Below the pieces are notes generated by a model. The model was not told the DNA's origin and made no database searches. It saw nothing but the letters and a program-made list of their open reading frames with translations. Position numbers and translations under genes: made by a program. Shown here one piece after another: positions 13,196 to 24,996 of a stretch of DNA of 64,000 nucleotides. Position 1 is the first letter of the stretch; each line of letters opens with the position of its first letter. This DNA is from Coptis chinensis (lineage: Eukaryota; Streptophyta; Magnoliopsida; Ranunculales; Ranunculaceae). Location of the stretch: positions 76,041,501-76,105,500 of the forward strand of contig CM027378.1 of NCBI GenBank assembly GCA_015680905.1. Reading direction: 5' to 3'.

Positions 13196-16100
13196 AGTTA
13201 GATACTCGAGACTTTATCTAAAATATATGTATTAATATGTAATTTACCATATATCAACAACTGAAGGAGTTGTGGGTCTTTCCATAAATAATTATCACAG
13301 AAAGCAGCCCCAAATAGAATTAAGCAACAAGATTTTCTACGACGTGGCTTAGCGGGATGATAGTGAAGTCTAATGGACCTAGAATGTAATATAGCATGCA
13401 ATTTCTTCTGTTTCCCTGAACGAAAGGGTGTCCAAGTGAATGAGCATGAGAAAATGGATGGTTGTGGCAGATACTTGGAATATGGATAAGTTTTGAAAGG
13501 GTATGGTTGTATTGTCTCACATCAGAAAATGAAGGGATCTGGTGGCTTGTCCTTGGATATTATGTCCATATTAGGAGGGTTTAGAAAATCATGAAGCACA
13601 GGAAAAGCAAGAAGGTCAAGTGCAAACTCAAGGTTCTTTAGAAAAGGTGGAGGGTGGGGAATATTGGTGATAGAAGGTGAATGAAGATGTGAGGTGGGTG
13701 AATGGTGCTCATCTAGTGTTCTTAGTTCTATATTATCAGAGGCCTTGAGATATATAAGACATTTCTCAATAGGTGGGTCAGAAGAATCACTGGGATAGAG
13801 GGTGAAAAATTCTTCTTCCGTCATGGCATCAAGGGATGAATGGATGTTAATAGGAGGGGACTTGCGAGGTGGCAAATAAGTGTTGCAAAAGAGTCGAAGG
13901 AAATCTTCCTCGATTTCATTTATGTTCAAGGAGTCAAAATTGTGATCTTTGTCTTATTCCATAAGAGGGGTATCTACTAGTGTGGGGATGAAATCGTCCA
14001 CATTAATGTGAGATACAAAACTCTCAATGGACTTCACTTCTCCTTCTACAGACAAACCTAGTTGTCCCTGCTTGAGTCTAAACATGTTAACCTCCATAGA
14101 GATATTTCCAAAGGAAAGAGTCATTGATCCATCCCGGCAATCGATTTGGGCATTGGCGGTTGCTAAGAAAGGGCGCCCTAAGATGATGGGAATAGAATCA
14201 TGAACAGCTACTGTTTCAAGAATAACGAAATCAATCGGGTAGTAAAAATCTTGAACTTTAACGAGAGTGTTTTCAACTACGCCTTTGGGATACTTAATAG
14301 AACGATCAGCTAACTCCAAAGTCATTTTGCTCAGTTTTAGTTCGTGGAGACCTAGTTGTTTATATAAATATAAAGAGGGTAAGTTAACACTCGCCCCTAG
14401 GTCCAATAGTGCAGTTGTTATGAAGTTATTACCTAAGGTGCATTGTATAGTAGGACGACCAGGGTCTTTGTACTTAACAATTCTGTTTTGTTCAGATAAA
14501 GAGGGATATTGTTCAGTTAAGAAGACTTCTTTGGGTATGTTAGTTCTCCTCTTCGTCGTGCACAACTCTTTTAGAAACTTAACATGTCCAGGTAGACTTT
14601 TTATAACATCTAGAAAAGGTAGGTTTATAGTTAGATTTTTAAACACTTCCCTAATCTCATCAAAATTCTCGTCCTTTTTAGACACAACTAGTTTATGAGG
14701 AAACGATGATTTTTCTCTATACTTAGCATAAGGGTCAACAATATTATTAACCTTGTCTTTATCTTTTGCCGCTTTCCAACTAGGTTTCCATATTGGAACC
14801 TCTATAGGTGTAAGATCATCAATTTCTATTATTAGGTCTTGTAAGGTTTTCCCTTTTGGGTGTGGTTGGACTGGAACTTCTACAGTTGTATGGTCTTCAG
14901 TTTCTATGTCGGTATTTGGTATGATTTCATTTTCAGCTTCCGTTTGTGGGAAATCTTCAGGCATAGTCACTTTGTTATCAACTACTTTCCCATAACGAAG
15001 GGTAGTGATGGCCTGTAGTTCTCCTTGGTTTATATTACCATGACATTGAATATTGGTTACTTTAAAGGCAGTGTATGTTGAATTATGATTAGGCACTGCT
15101 TGACCTGGAAACACGCCTTGTTAGTTATTATTTTGGTTAAGAGACAGCTCAAGTACCTTTTGGCACAAAGACTGCATCATTTGCATCATTTGTTATAGGA
15201 TGTTAGAGTTTTTATCATGTTGATCTTTCATCAAGTTGGAGTTTTGTTCATTTTGTTCCTTCATTAAGTTGGAGTTTTGTTGCGTAATTTGATTTTGATA
15301 TTGCAGCAAAGTTACTACTACGTCCTCTGTAGATGGTTTAACTGGTGGAGTGACTGGAACTAAGGCTTGGTGCATGGTTATGTCTTCATGTTGATCGTTC
15401 TGGGTCATGGGCACTAAACTTCTATTCTGGTCACCTAAATCACCTTGTCCTAGATGTTGGTTAAATTGGTGGAAGTTTGTAGTGGGCTTAACGTTTTTTA
15501 TAATTAATACATGGGGGTGTAGGTTGTTGTTGTTGATTATAATTAGTGTTTTGCATCCATTGTGTGTTAGGGTTGGTGAAAGCGTAATTATCTACGGGTT
15601 GTGGTGGTAGTGAACCGTAGAGTAAGGGACTAAAAGAATTGGTATGGTTGGGATTAAAACATACATTACATGGAGGGGAGTTAATGTTCATGACTGGAGT
15701 GAGTATCGCTTCTTGTTTATGCACAGAGCGGGCATCGACCTTTTTAGTGAGAGATTCAATAAGAGTTTTAATTTCATGGTCAGGTTTTACCTCAAACATA
15801 TTGGTTGCCTTAACTGTTGAAGAAGAAGTATTGGAGCGGGAGTAATTGTTACCTCCCCAGTTGTTAGTTTTCTTGGATTGATTATCTAAGAAGTTATAAG
15901 CATCTGTGGCTCTTTTACTTATGAAATTACCTCCGTTCATGATGTCTAACGACTCCTTATGATGTTGGGATATGCCTTTGAAGAAGGCACGAACTAGTGT
16001 GTCTTTACCAAGATTATGATGGGGACATTCTATTTGACGATCAATGAAACGATTCCAAGCCTCAGAAAAGGATTCTTGAGGCTTTGGCGAAAGAAGTGAA

Positions 16101-16623
16101 TATTTTGTAGCATCTCATCAGTCTTCTGTGGTGGATAAAATTGTTCCATAAATAGTTCAACTAGTTTTTCCCATGTGTCGACAAAGTTCGACTTTTGTAC
16201 TGTTAACCAAGCAGCCTCTTTGTTAGGTAGGGTGAAAGGAAACACCCTTAGCTTTATTTGTTCAGGTCTTACGTTAGGATGATGAAATGTAGTAATTACT
16301 TTTTGTATCCTATGTAAGTGTTGATAAGGCTTCTAATGGTCTAAGCCATGGAAAATAGGTAGCAGATTAAATATATTGGGGGGGATTCTAAAATCTCCTG
16401 TACTATCTGCAAGAATTATGCAGGACTCAGGTCTATCGTTTAAAGCCTTATAGAAATCAGAGAGGAGTCTCTCTACTATTTCTTCACCCATTGCTACAAA
16501 TGTAGTTGTGGTGGGTGTAAGTGGTGTGTGTGTGTTGATTGGTGAACTTCTAGATAGGCAATTATTTCTGTGTCTACGATAAACTAATATGGCAGGTTTA
16601 TGCGTACCAGATCTTAATCTCAT
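13196..16623 (-). pseudogene. Element B Gag-protease-extension polyprotein (broken)
   Basis: Starts at ATG 16621-16623 (MRLRSGTHK). An Athila-like capsid region follows to about 15980, then a C-N-V-C-x4-H knuckle whose last Cys is now Ser. A Q/N-rich linker carries repeated NSNLMK(D/E)Q units (about 15190-15300). The aspartic protease has DLGASVN near 14385-14405 and IILGRPFLATANAQIDCRDG downstream, inside a 386-codon open stretch. The C-terminal extension includes FLKNLEF, HDFLNPP and, after a TGA at 13522-13524 in the same frame, a basic SRSIRLHYH...RRRK patch and LILFGAAF...DPQLLQLLIYG. A stop near 16333, frame changes near 16080 and 15490 and stops near 15190, 15120 and 13954 make it non-functional as read. 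Confidence 0.85.
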
Positions 16624-17407
16624 GCAAGTTTTAAGTCTAATAGGCAAGTCCTAACGAGCATGCAAAAATAGCCTAATTATTACTAGAAATAGAATCCTTT
16701 GACAGTAGATTCGAGGATGTATAGAGGTGTTACCTAGAGCGTCCTTGCTATGCGTATAAATAGCGCCTTCAATAGCCTTGAAGCACGTCTACTAAAAACT
16801 TTTCAAACCAACGGCCAGACCACTTAAGAATTGAGGGAGGTTGTTCGTGCGTGGATAACCCCAATTCTTTGAGTTTTCTAGACATCGTAAAGTATGAAAA
16901 AAATTTATGCAATTACGGGAGTGGTTAGGCATACGAGTACTATAATGTACTCGTAACATAATATTGCAATTAGTATAAAAAAAATAAATCTATTCTACTT
17001 CAAATAGGGTGCGGGCGCGCTAAAAAATAGGCTAAATTGGGCGTGGGTCGCACTTTGGTACTTTTTTTATTTTTTTCGTAACTTTAAAGTAGCGGGGCGA
17101 GCTTCAGAATAAGTCAAATTGGACGCGAGTCGCGCCTAAGGTGTAATGCGCGGGGCAAGCTATGTGAAGGCAATTTTAGGGCGCTGTGCGCTCGTAACTA
17201 AAAACAGTAAAAGTTGAAATTTTTAGGATCAGGTCACAAGAGGGCAGTGAGTTGGTTAAGCAACTCGTATGCACTCAAACAATAGCAGAAATGTTTTGGA
17301 AAATCGTGAACAGTTAAAACAGTGTTTTGGTGTGTGAATAGTGAAAACAATTTTCCTTATTCTAAACACCCTATATGTAACAAAGCAAGATGGCAAGCGA
17401 CGCCATT
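16624..17407 (-). other. Element B leader with GC-rich islands and PBS
   Basis: About 780 bp between LTR and Gag start. It is AT-rich overall but has several GC-rich blocks such as GTGCGGGCGCGC at 17009-17020, GACGCGAGTCGCGCC near 17130 and GCGCTGTGCGCTCG near 17190. The PBS is at 17393-17405 on the minus strand (TGGCGTCGCTTGCC), two bases from the LTR. The 180-bp leader repeats of C1, C2 and D appear mostly lost here. Confidence 0.65.
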
Positions 17408-18681
17408 TGATAAAATAAATAAATTAGATGTGAAAACAGGTTGTTTAACATGCTAAAATCATTCTTAATCAATAATAATAATACTCTCTAAACATCATAG
17501 GATAAAAGGAGTAATCGTGTTCTCCACTCTTGCTTGCACGTACTTAAAACGAATCTAGACTAAACAACTATTTCACTAATGAGAGAGTAATAAGAGATGA
17601 TAAAAATAGTAAACTAAGATGCAGAAACAGTAGATTAAATTGATGAGAGATGGATATAGAGAGGGGTAATCCACCACGCGATTCGATTGACTATTAGTTT
17701 AGTCATCGAATCGATTTCTTGATCCCTAGCCTGAGAGTTTAACTCCACCACAAATCTCTTTGATAGTGGCTCTAATCTCTAGTTCATCATTATGAGGTTT
17801 ATCTCTACACACTCACAACAATGAACTTGAAACTCTATTCTAAACAACAACTATTCTAACAAGCAATCATCCTCACGTGGCTTCATTAACCCCCTCTATT
17901 GGAGGTTTTAGCCTTGTGTCATCAGATTATCTATATTAAAATAGTAAAATAACGACATTAAAGTAAAGAGAATAATTAAATTGAAGACCTAAAGGCTTTT
18001 ATTGAAGGTTTTAATGGAGGCTACAATTATAAACCTAATTCTTACCCTAAACTAAACTATAACTATACTAAACTAAGTAGAGACTAAGGGGAGGAAGAAG
18101 AGAATAAGTTTAACCTTAACCCTCTTTATATAGGAAAGGGTTAGGGTTACATTTTCGTGCATGGGCCAAAAAGGGAGACTTTGAGCCTCTAAAGTGAGCC
18201 CAAAGTCCATTAGGTTAAGTCTAAAAGGGTCAATTCTGCTAGAAATTACTTCAGTGCCCTTATCATTCACTTTTATAGCTCTTATTGGAGCAAGGATAGG
18301 TCCATTTAAAAACTTATTTCGAGCCAGTCGTTTTGACATAAAGTATGTCCAATTCAGAGGCCCGAGTCCAAAGATATGTCTATTTGAAGTTCTGTTGACT
18401 TTATTGTTCTTTTTCTACCCGATTTGACTTTGACTTCCCAGCTTTGACTGCGCTTAAAAAGGTTTTTTCTTCTTGATTCTTGGGCTTTAAACATAGAACT
18501 CTTCTAGCAATCATCTTGACTCGTTTTCCATGCAAAATGGCGTCTTTAAGCACATAAACAACTTCAAGACCTGAAATACACAAAAACATGTAAACATTAC
18601 TAACTCTTATTTATTATAAACATAATTGGCCTAAATAGAATACTATTAAGAGATTTAAACTACACTTTTGGGTGTTTATCA
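17408..18681 (-). repeat. 5' LTR of element B
   Basis: About 1,274 bp, TGATAAACACCC at 18681 (minus) to ...TTTTATCA at 17408. Aligns with the 3' LTR at 9397-10709. A TATA box (TATATAAA, minus) lies at 18125-18132. The two LTRs differ by about 40 bp in length plus many substitutions, so insertion is not recent. Confidence 0.9.
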
Positions 18682-21600
18682 CATTTTATGGGGGTGCATT
18701 CTTAAGGTAACTGGGCCTTTCTCTCTGGAGTGTGTAGTTATAAGTGCTGAAACCTTAGTCCACGTATATTTCACATTTTCTTTGTAAAACACTTTTTACT
18801 TGTCGTTTGAGTAATTGTGAACCTATGGAGTGAGTATACAAATTTTCCTTTCTTTATTTTACACTTCTTTTTCAAAAACAATTGTTTTCTCTATTCTTTT
18901 TAAGTAAGGTTCTCGATACATCAATAAGTTATATGATTTTTCCAAAAACAAAATGGGCAATGGATTCCACATAGACCAACCCTTAGAAGTACACAATCTC
19001 CATTCTTCTAATGGCAGTTTAAGGATCAGTTATGTGTTACTAAGGGTTGCCCATATCACCATACACTTTCTGTCTCAGCTTAAATCATATAGATACCAAT
19101 TGTCTCTTGCTCACCAACATATCATCATGTCAACCATCAAATACATTTAGATAAGGACAAGGTACCTGCAACAATCAGAACAGAGCATTGGTTCCAATCC
19201 CATTTTAACTAGAACTACCAAAATCCACCAAAGAGACCTAGTTCCACCAGCCACTAATGTCCAATCAGCTAAACCCTTTAAATATGTCTTGCACAGTAAA
19301 TCCTCCAACACACATAACTGAAGCCACAGTCTGACTGGATTGGGTTCAATAAAGAGCCGACATGAAAGTTGCCTAAGATTACCTGTTATGATTTGTTTTT
19401 GAAAGCTTAGCATTTAGAATCACAACTTTTTAAGTACGAGTATCTTAAAACATCTCTCCATAGTTTTCAAAACTAGAGGATATAAAAATGAAAATTATAC
19501 GCCCCAGAGTAACCAAAATGATACTTCTTGTCAAAACCTCTATATGGTTAGAGATATCTTTTGCTTTAAAAAAATAAAAAATAAAATAAAAAATAAAAAC
19601 AAAAAAAAAACAAAACGAGGCGTCTCCAAACGAGATATCTTTTGCTTGAGAAAACTAGGACCTGACGTCAAGGAGAAGGATCTTCTAGACATCAAGACGA
19701 GTCATGCACGGATTCTGACTAGGTAGCTCCCTAGTGTCGGTATAGATAGTTTATAATCTATGTTTTATGTTTCTTTATTATGACGTTAGTATAATATTAA
19801 TTCTATATATTCTTGTTTTATTTGTTTTCTTGTGGAATTTGGTATATGAGTAGAAGGTAATACGGATACATCATGTCAAAATTTTCCATTTTTCCTTTTT
19901 GTATTTCATATATGTTTTCAAAAATATTGAAACCCAAAAAGATATTTCATAGTAGAATAATTATTCTTAGTATAATAAACCACGTATTTCTCGTTCTATA
20001 TCAAACAACCCACGCCCCAAACTTATTTTGGGTGGCGTATTTTCATCATGAAGAACAAAATACAGATGTATCGCCATTTTTGCTCATGTTTTTATGGTAA
20101 TCTTTTTCCTTATCTCTTCATACTTTGAGGACAAAGCATAATTCTATTTGGGAGTGGTATAGTAACATTTTGCAAAAACTATGCATTTTTCTATAGTAGA
20201 TATAATAGTATATTTCTTCTTTTCTAAAAAAAAAATTCAAAAAAGATCAAAAATATTTTTCTGTTTAGTATTAAAAAGTCTTGTTTCTTTTTTCTATGAT
20301 GAATAAAAAGTTTAGAAGTCTCATTATAGCAATAGAGTAAGGATTTGTTCTTCAAACTTAGACTAATATACGTACAATAGTTTCTGCATCTTTTCATGAA
20401 TGGCATGCGCATTTGATCGTATATATATAGCAGTGAGTTTCCAAAACCAAGGTTAGAACAATTAAGTTCCATATCCTGTGAGAATCTAGCCAAAAGCCTC
20501 ATCTGAATGATTATTAAGTGATGACACAAAGGATGACCAGATAGAAAAACCACACGTCCACTTGCTTGAACACCACGTCATATCCTAAGAGAGAATTTAG
20601 GTCCTTTTTGGACCGATACAGCCAAATAAAAGTTAAAAACCCAAAAAGATAGTTTTTCCTCTAGTTACCCCTCTTGAATCTTCACCATTTTCTAAAAACC
20701 TTTTTATTCTTCGCCATAAATTCCTAACCTGTTACAACACAATAAAAAGCTTACCCAGCTGACGAGTTGAGAATTGGATGGATATCAGGAAAAAAAAAAA
20801 CCTTGTACAAAAACAAATCAGTTAGTTGCTTCTAAAAGAAAAGAAAGAAAAGAAATGAAAGACCCATCAAAAATCAAAGGAGTCAAAAATTGAATCTCTC
20901 AAAAGTTTAAAATCAAAAGGAGACGATATCCTAAACAAAAGAAAAAAGAAACAAAAGCAAAAAGAAACAAAAGCAAAGTTAGAACTCCCAAAATTCAAAA
21001 TTATATGGAGTCACAAAGCCAAAGAGCTAAAAGAATGAATCACAATTCAGAAGCAAATAACAAAATGAGGTTCTTCTTTAGTACAAGTATCTCAAAGACC
21101 CAATTTCTCAACTTATTAGATTTTGTTTTTCCCTTTTTTTTCTTTTTAAACCATCACCCTAGCCCCGTAACTCCTAATAAAAGACCTCTAGCTCAATAAG
21201 GAATAAGATGGTGTGATAGTAAGTGGCAAGCGTGATCAATCGACCCCAATTTCTTTGGACATCATTTGAGTATGTGAGGAATATAAGTTGTCCACTGCAC
21301 TTGAGAGAACGAAACTTGAGTGAATCTATCAGAGAGTTGTGATTGCAACACACCCCTGTGAGAACCCACCTTAAGGACGCTTTCCAAAAGTCTCGGAAAC
21401 GACTCTGCTTTTGCATTTCATTGCTCATGTTCTGCACATTTATCTTTAGATGATTAAATTACTGTACATATGTTATTCTAAGTTCAAAGGAGTTTGTCCT
21501 TATTCTCCGCTAATGAGATGTATAGACTTCTGAGAATAAATAAGGAAACAAGACCTTTGTACTAAATAGAAGAAGTTTGTGAGTACCTTCACTAGAAGAC

Positions 21601-21785
21601 TCTCACGAGGCTTAAAACTTGTCCATTAGGAAATTCCTAGTGGTTTAAGGCCTTGTTGTATATGGTCAATATAATCGCACTCAGCGAAACGAGATTAGTA
21701 TAACTTATAATAAATCACTCATTTGTGATCTTAGTTTTTCTCTCATCCTTACTTGAGGACAAGCAAGATGCTATTTCGGGGTGGT
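18682..21785 (+). other. 3' non-coding region of element G
   Basis: Homologous over its length to the 3' region of C1 (54030-56187). Shared landmarks include TAAGGTAAC near 18700, TATGGAGTGAG near 18825 and TTTTGGGTGGCGTATTTT near 20025. Further ones are CTTTGAGGACAAAGC then TTTGGGAGTGG near 20125-20155, TAATAAAAGACCTCTAGCTC near 21175, and CTTGAGGACAAGCAAGATGC then GGGGTGG near 21750-21780. The segment 18950-19540 is not shared and may be a small insertion. No protein domain is present. Confidence 0.65.
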
Positions 21786-22609
21786 GGTCATCTCCTAAAT
21801 GTGTGTTTTATTACCCTTGCATTACTGCATTACAGCCCTTCTTACGCTTAATGAAAATACAACTCATAGCTTTTATTGCCTTTTTCAAGTTATAGAGAAA
21901 TTCAGACCACTTATCATAAAAGCTGCATCTTAGCACCAAAATGAGACTTAATCATGCTTATTATGAAGATTACAAGCTACTATGAAAAAGGTGCTGAAAA
22001 AGTCAAAGTCAAAGGTCAAAGGTAAAAGTCCTCAACTCAGAAGACCAGAGATAGATGTCCTTAACACAAAAGATGGCGTTCTCTTAAACCTATCTTGATC
22101 AAGAATAAATCAAAAAGCAAAAGCATAAAGTAAATGGTGAGGTGTCTCAAATGTAATGGAGAATGGCAAATCAGTCATTTGTATAAAGTAGGGGTATAAG
22201 AACTAAAACTTAGGGAGAGAGAATGCACCTAGACTTAATCTAGTGTCATGTAGAATTTATTTTCTAGTCTTTTTTACATTCAAGTCATTTACTTTATTAT
22301 TGTTCTTCATTTCAATCTTGTTATTTGCTTTTTATATTTCAATCAATCAATCATCTTTCTTTGTTGTTATTTCTTTAATAAATCATTTCCTTTCATGGCT
22401 TTCAAGTTTATGTTCTTCAATCATTAAAACCACTTAAGCTTTTCTTTCAATGTTCTTCATAAACTAGTAAACAAACACTTGTCCTAAACTAAAGAAACTA
22501 CCTTCCTTTCTTCTTAAAACTCCCAAATATTCAAGCTCCTCTAAACAATTTATGGTGAACCACATCAACAACTTTGAGATACTCAACACTAGACATACAT
22601 CAGTGTGCA
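21786..22609 (+). repeat. Possible 3' LTR of element G
   Basis: Directly follows the polypurine-like tract of G, so an LTR is expected. A TATA-like stretch (GTATAAAG, about 22180) and downstream pyrimidine-rich, AATAAA-containing sequence fit an LTR promoter and terminator. It does not begin TGATAAG like the other family LTRs, and no mate was found. The right boundary is uncertain because the chromovirus fragment follows. Confidence 0.35.
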
Positions 22610-23861
22610 AAAAATTTAGCCGAATTCCATTCATCAACTATTGGTGGACTTATGGTTTCTTACGTACTTACAAAAGGGTAGCTCGCAATTTTTATTCAAA
22701 ATGTCTCAAGGGCAACACTAAAAAATGTGGCTGAATGTGATGTTTGTCAAGGAAATAAGTCTGATTTGGTTTCTCCTCCTAGGTTTCTACAACCTTTACC
22801 ACTCCCTAATCAAGTATGATGGGTTGATGTCTCCGTGGACTTCATTGATGGGTTACCTGCATCTCATAAAAAAACTTCAGTCATAGTGGTAGTTGATCAT
22901 TTTTTAAAATATGCTTACTTCAGTCCCATTTCTCACCCTTACTTTGCTTCGTTGGTGGCTGAAATCTATGTACGAGATGTTGCTAAATTACATGGTATGC
23001 CAAAAATGATTGTGAGCGATCGTGACCCTATTTTCACTAGTCAGTTTTGGGAAGCCTTCTTCAAGATGCAAGGTACACAGCTTTGCAAAAGTTCTGCCTA
23101 TCATCCCTAATCAGACGGGCAAACAGAAGTTGTAAACCGTTCCTTGGAAGCTTATTTGCGTTGTTTCGTTGGTGAAAAACCTACCACTTGGAGTAAATGA
23201 TTGACATGGGCAGAATGGTGGTATAATACTTCCTACCATGCTTCGACTAAGATGACTCATTTTGAGATTGTATATGGCCGCCCACCACCATGCATTGATG
23301 CCTATTTACTTAGCACGACAGTCATCTATTCAGTTGATTTGGCTCTTCAAGAACGTGACTCTACTTTAAAGCTACTCAAAGAAAACTTACAAGCTGCCCA
23401 AACTCGCATGAAATTCTTTGCGGGTAAAAGGAGGACTGAAAGAAATTTTGATGTAGGTGATTGGGTTTTCTTGCATCTACTGCCCTCTCGACAACTTTCA
23501 ATATTTGCAACTGCCTATACAAATTATCTCCAAGGTTCTATGGACCTTTTCAAATTATCTCTCGCATTGGAACTGTGGCATATAAGTTAGATTTACCATT
23601 TGGTTCACGCATTCACCCTATTTTCATGTATCATGCCTCAAGAAGAAGTTGGGTTCTCTTACTACTGCTTTTTCTCAGCTGCCATCCGTTTCTGATGATA
23701 CAACCTTCATTTGGAAGCCACTCAAAATCCTGGATCATGGTATTTTCAAGCACAACAATAGAGCTATCACTAAATTGTTAATTCAGTGGGAAGGCTTACA
23801 GCCAGAGGATGCTACTTGGGAGAGCCTCACTGAGTTCATTGCTTGTTTTCCAGATTTCTAG
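22610..23861 (+). pseudogene. Chromovirus (Ty3/gypsy) integrase-chromodomain fragment
   Basis: This is the 3' end of a chromoviral pol. First comes a degraded H2C2 zinc-binding region ending in CDVCQGNK, then the integrase core. The catalytic residues are visible as VDFIDGLP (Asp), IVSDRDPIFTS (Asp) and SDGQTEVVNRSL (Glu). Next are TWAEWWYNTSYH and a GDWVFL-type C-terminal domain. A chromodomain ends with [18 protein letters not shown] and FPDF-stop at 23861. Integrase joins cDNA to host DNA and the chromodomain guides it to chromatin. The copy is dead: stops at about 22817, 23109 and 23198 and a frame change near 23500-23650. No RT or RNase H lies upstream, so it is 5'-truncated. The clade within chromoviruses is not resolved. 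Confidence 0.88.
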
Positions 23862-23883
23862 ACTTGAGGGCAAGTCTGGACTC

Positions 23884-23896
23884 AAGGGGGAGGAGA
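23884..23896 (+). promoter_or_regulatory. Polypurine tract of chromovirus fragment
   Basis: AAGGGGGAGGAGA immediately precedes the presumed LTR start, as expected for plus-strand priming. Confidence 0.75.
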
Positions 23897-24172
23897 TATT
23901 AGGATACTATGATTTTAGCATCTGGAACTGCATCTAGATCGACACATGTTCAATACGTTCTGCCATCTGTAGTTAGTTATGTAATAATCCTACTATGTAG
24001 TATGTACTGCCATCTATTATAGGTTGTTGTGTAACTGCCATAGCAGTTATATGTGCATTCTATATAAACTATTGATGATTATGAATAAAGGCAGACAAGT
24101 TATATTAGTGAAATATTGGAGGAAGATTCCCCTTGAAGTGAATCAATTGTGCTAGGGATTAGGATCCTAATA
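23897..24172 (+). repeat. 3' LTR of the chromovirus fragment
   Basis: About 276 bp starting TATTAGGATAC and ending GGATCCTAATA, which gives inverted TATTAGGAT/ATCCTAATA termini (TG/CA ends decayed to TA/TA). It follows the polypurine tract directly. A TATA-like box (TATATAAAC) lies at about 24061-24069. The 5' LTR is absent. Confidence 0.7.
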
Positions 24173-24184
24173 CCAAACACCACC

Positions 24185-24996
24185 GAAATAGTTCGGTTTT
24201 GATCACCAACAAAAACCCAACTCTATGATATAATCTAAACTAGATTCCCCTCACTTACCTAAAATAGAGTTCAACTCTATTAACAACCATTTCAGAGCTT
24301 CAACAATTCCCAATCCACAAAACTCAAAATAACCAACTCAAATAACAACCAACCAACATAAATCACCAACCCATATGATCATCCAAACAATTCAGTAGTC
24401 CAACAAAACAACTACACTCAATATATCAACCATTAACAATTTATAACAATTCGAATGATAATAGGCAGTAGATAAACCATACAAATCAAGTAATATTCGA
24501 CAGTATGATCAACAATATGTATTCAAAATTCAGCAGCATATAGAATGAGCACAAAATGAGCAGAAGAATAAATGAGCAGAAAAAGTTATATCTTTGTCAG
24601 TAAACTTAAAAACAGTCGTAAGAATCCATGTTCAGTGAAAGATGAAGTATCTACTCACTAATGATACGGAACTTGTTTGCTCCTCCTGTTATCAGTAGAT
24701 CTTCAGCAAGAAGCCTCCATTTTCCTCTCTGTGTCAAACTCTCTTTTTTCTCTCTGTATAAAACTCTCTCTATGTTAAAACTCTCCGTGTAAACTACTAT
24801 GTAAACTTCTCTATGTGTTCTTTTTTTTTTAAAAAAAACCCCCCGAAAATAGGGAAGATGGTTTATCCTCTTTACCCATGTTTCCTATCTCCAACTAATC
24901 TTTATCCTATTTTGTTTTATTTTATTTATTCTTATTCTTATTATTATTCTTGTTATAGTACTAGGAATATATATAAAAAAAATACGGGGTGTTATA
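24185..24996 (-). repeat. LTR-like remnant with TATAACACCCCG start
   Basis: Read on the minus strand, the segment begins TATAACACCCCGTA at 24996 and continues through AT-rich and AGAGAG-rich sequence. Known: many plant chromoviral LTRs begin TGTAACACCCC. Inference: a decayed LTR in minus orientation. No mate, PBS or target duplication was found, and the left limit is arbitrary. Confidence 0.35.

Larger units (their letters stand above)
9397..18681 (-). mobile_element. Element B: complete pol-less Gag-protease LTR element (type I)
   Basis: A 9,285-bp element with two LTRs, PBS, Gag-protease frame, long 3' non-coding region and polypurine-like tract. It is flanked by a perfect CATTT duplication (9392-9396 and 18682-18686). 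Between the LTRs only Gag, zinc knuckle, protease and the C-terminal extension are found; the 2.5 kb between the ORF end and the 3' LTR carries no RT, RNase H or integrase. It interrupts element G. It would need an autonomous Athila-like partner for reverse transcription and integration. Confidence 0.9.
7464..21785 (+). mobile_element. Element G: type II pol-less element, split by insertion of B
   Basis: Left piece: a leader and zinc-knuckle ORF remnant (to 9396). Right piece: a 3' non-coding region (18682-21785). Sequence runs on across the B insertion: the bases before the left CATTT and after the right CATTT join into a segment that aligns with C1 around 53990-54080. It ends at a GGGGTGGTGG tract near 21775. 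G must be older than B. Its 5' LTR was not identified, and the solo LTR at 6222-7463 lies just upstream. Confidence 0.65.

Noticed and set aside
14753..14995. Plus-strand frames opposite the B protease region
   Set aside because: Shadow frames of a minus-strand protease whose motifs are clear.
19544..19726. Lysine-rich 60-codon plus-strand frame in G
   Set aside because: A-rich low-complexity stretch in a non-coding region; no domain.
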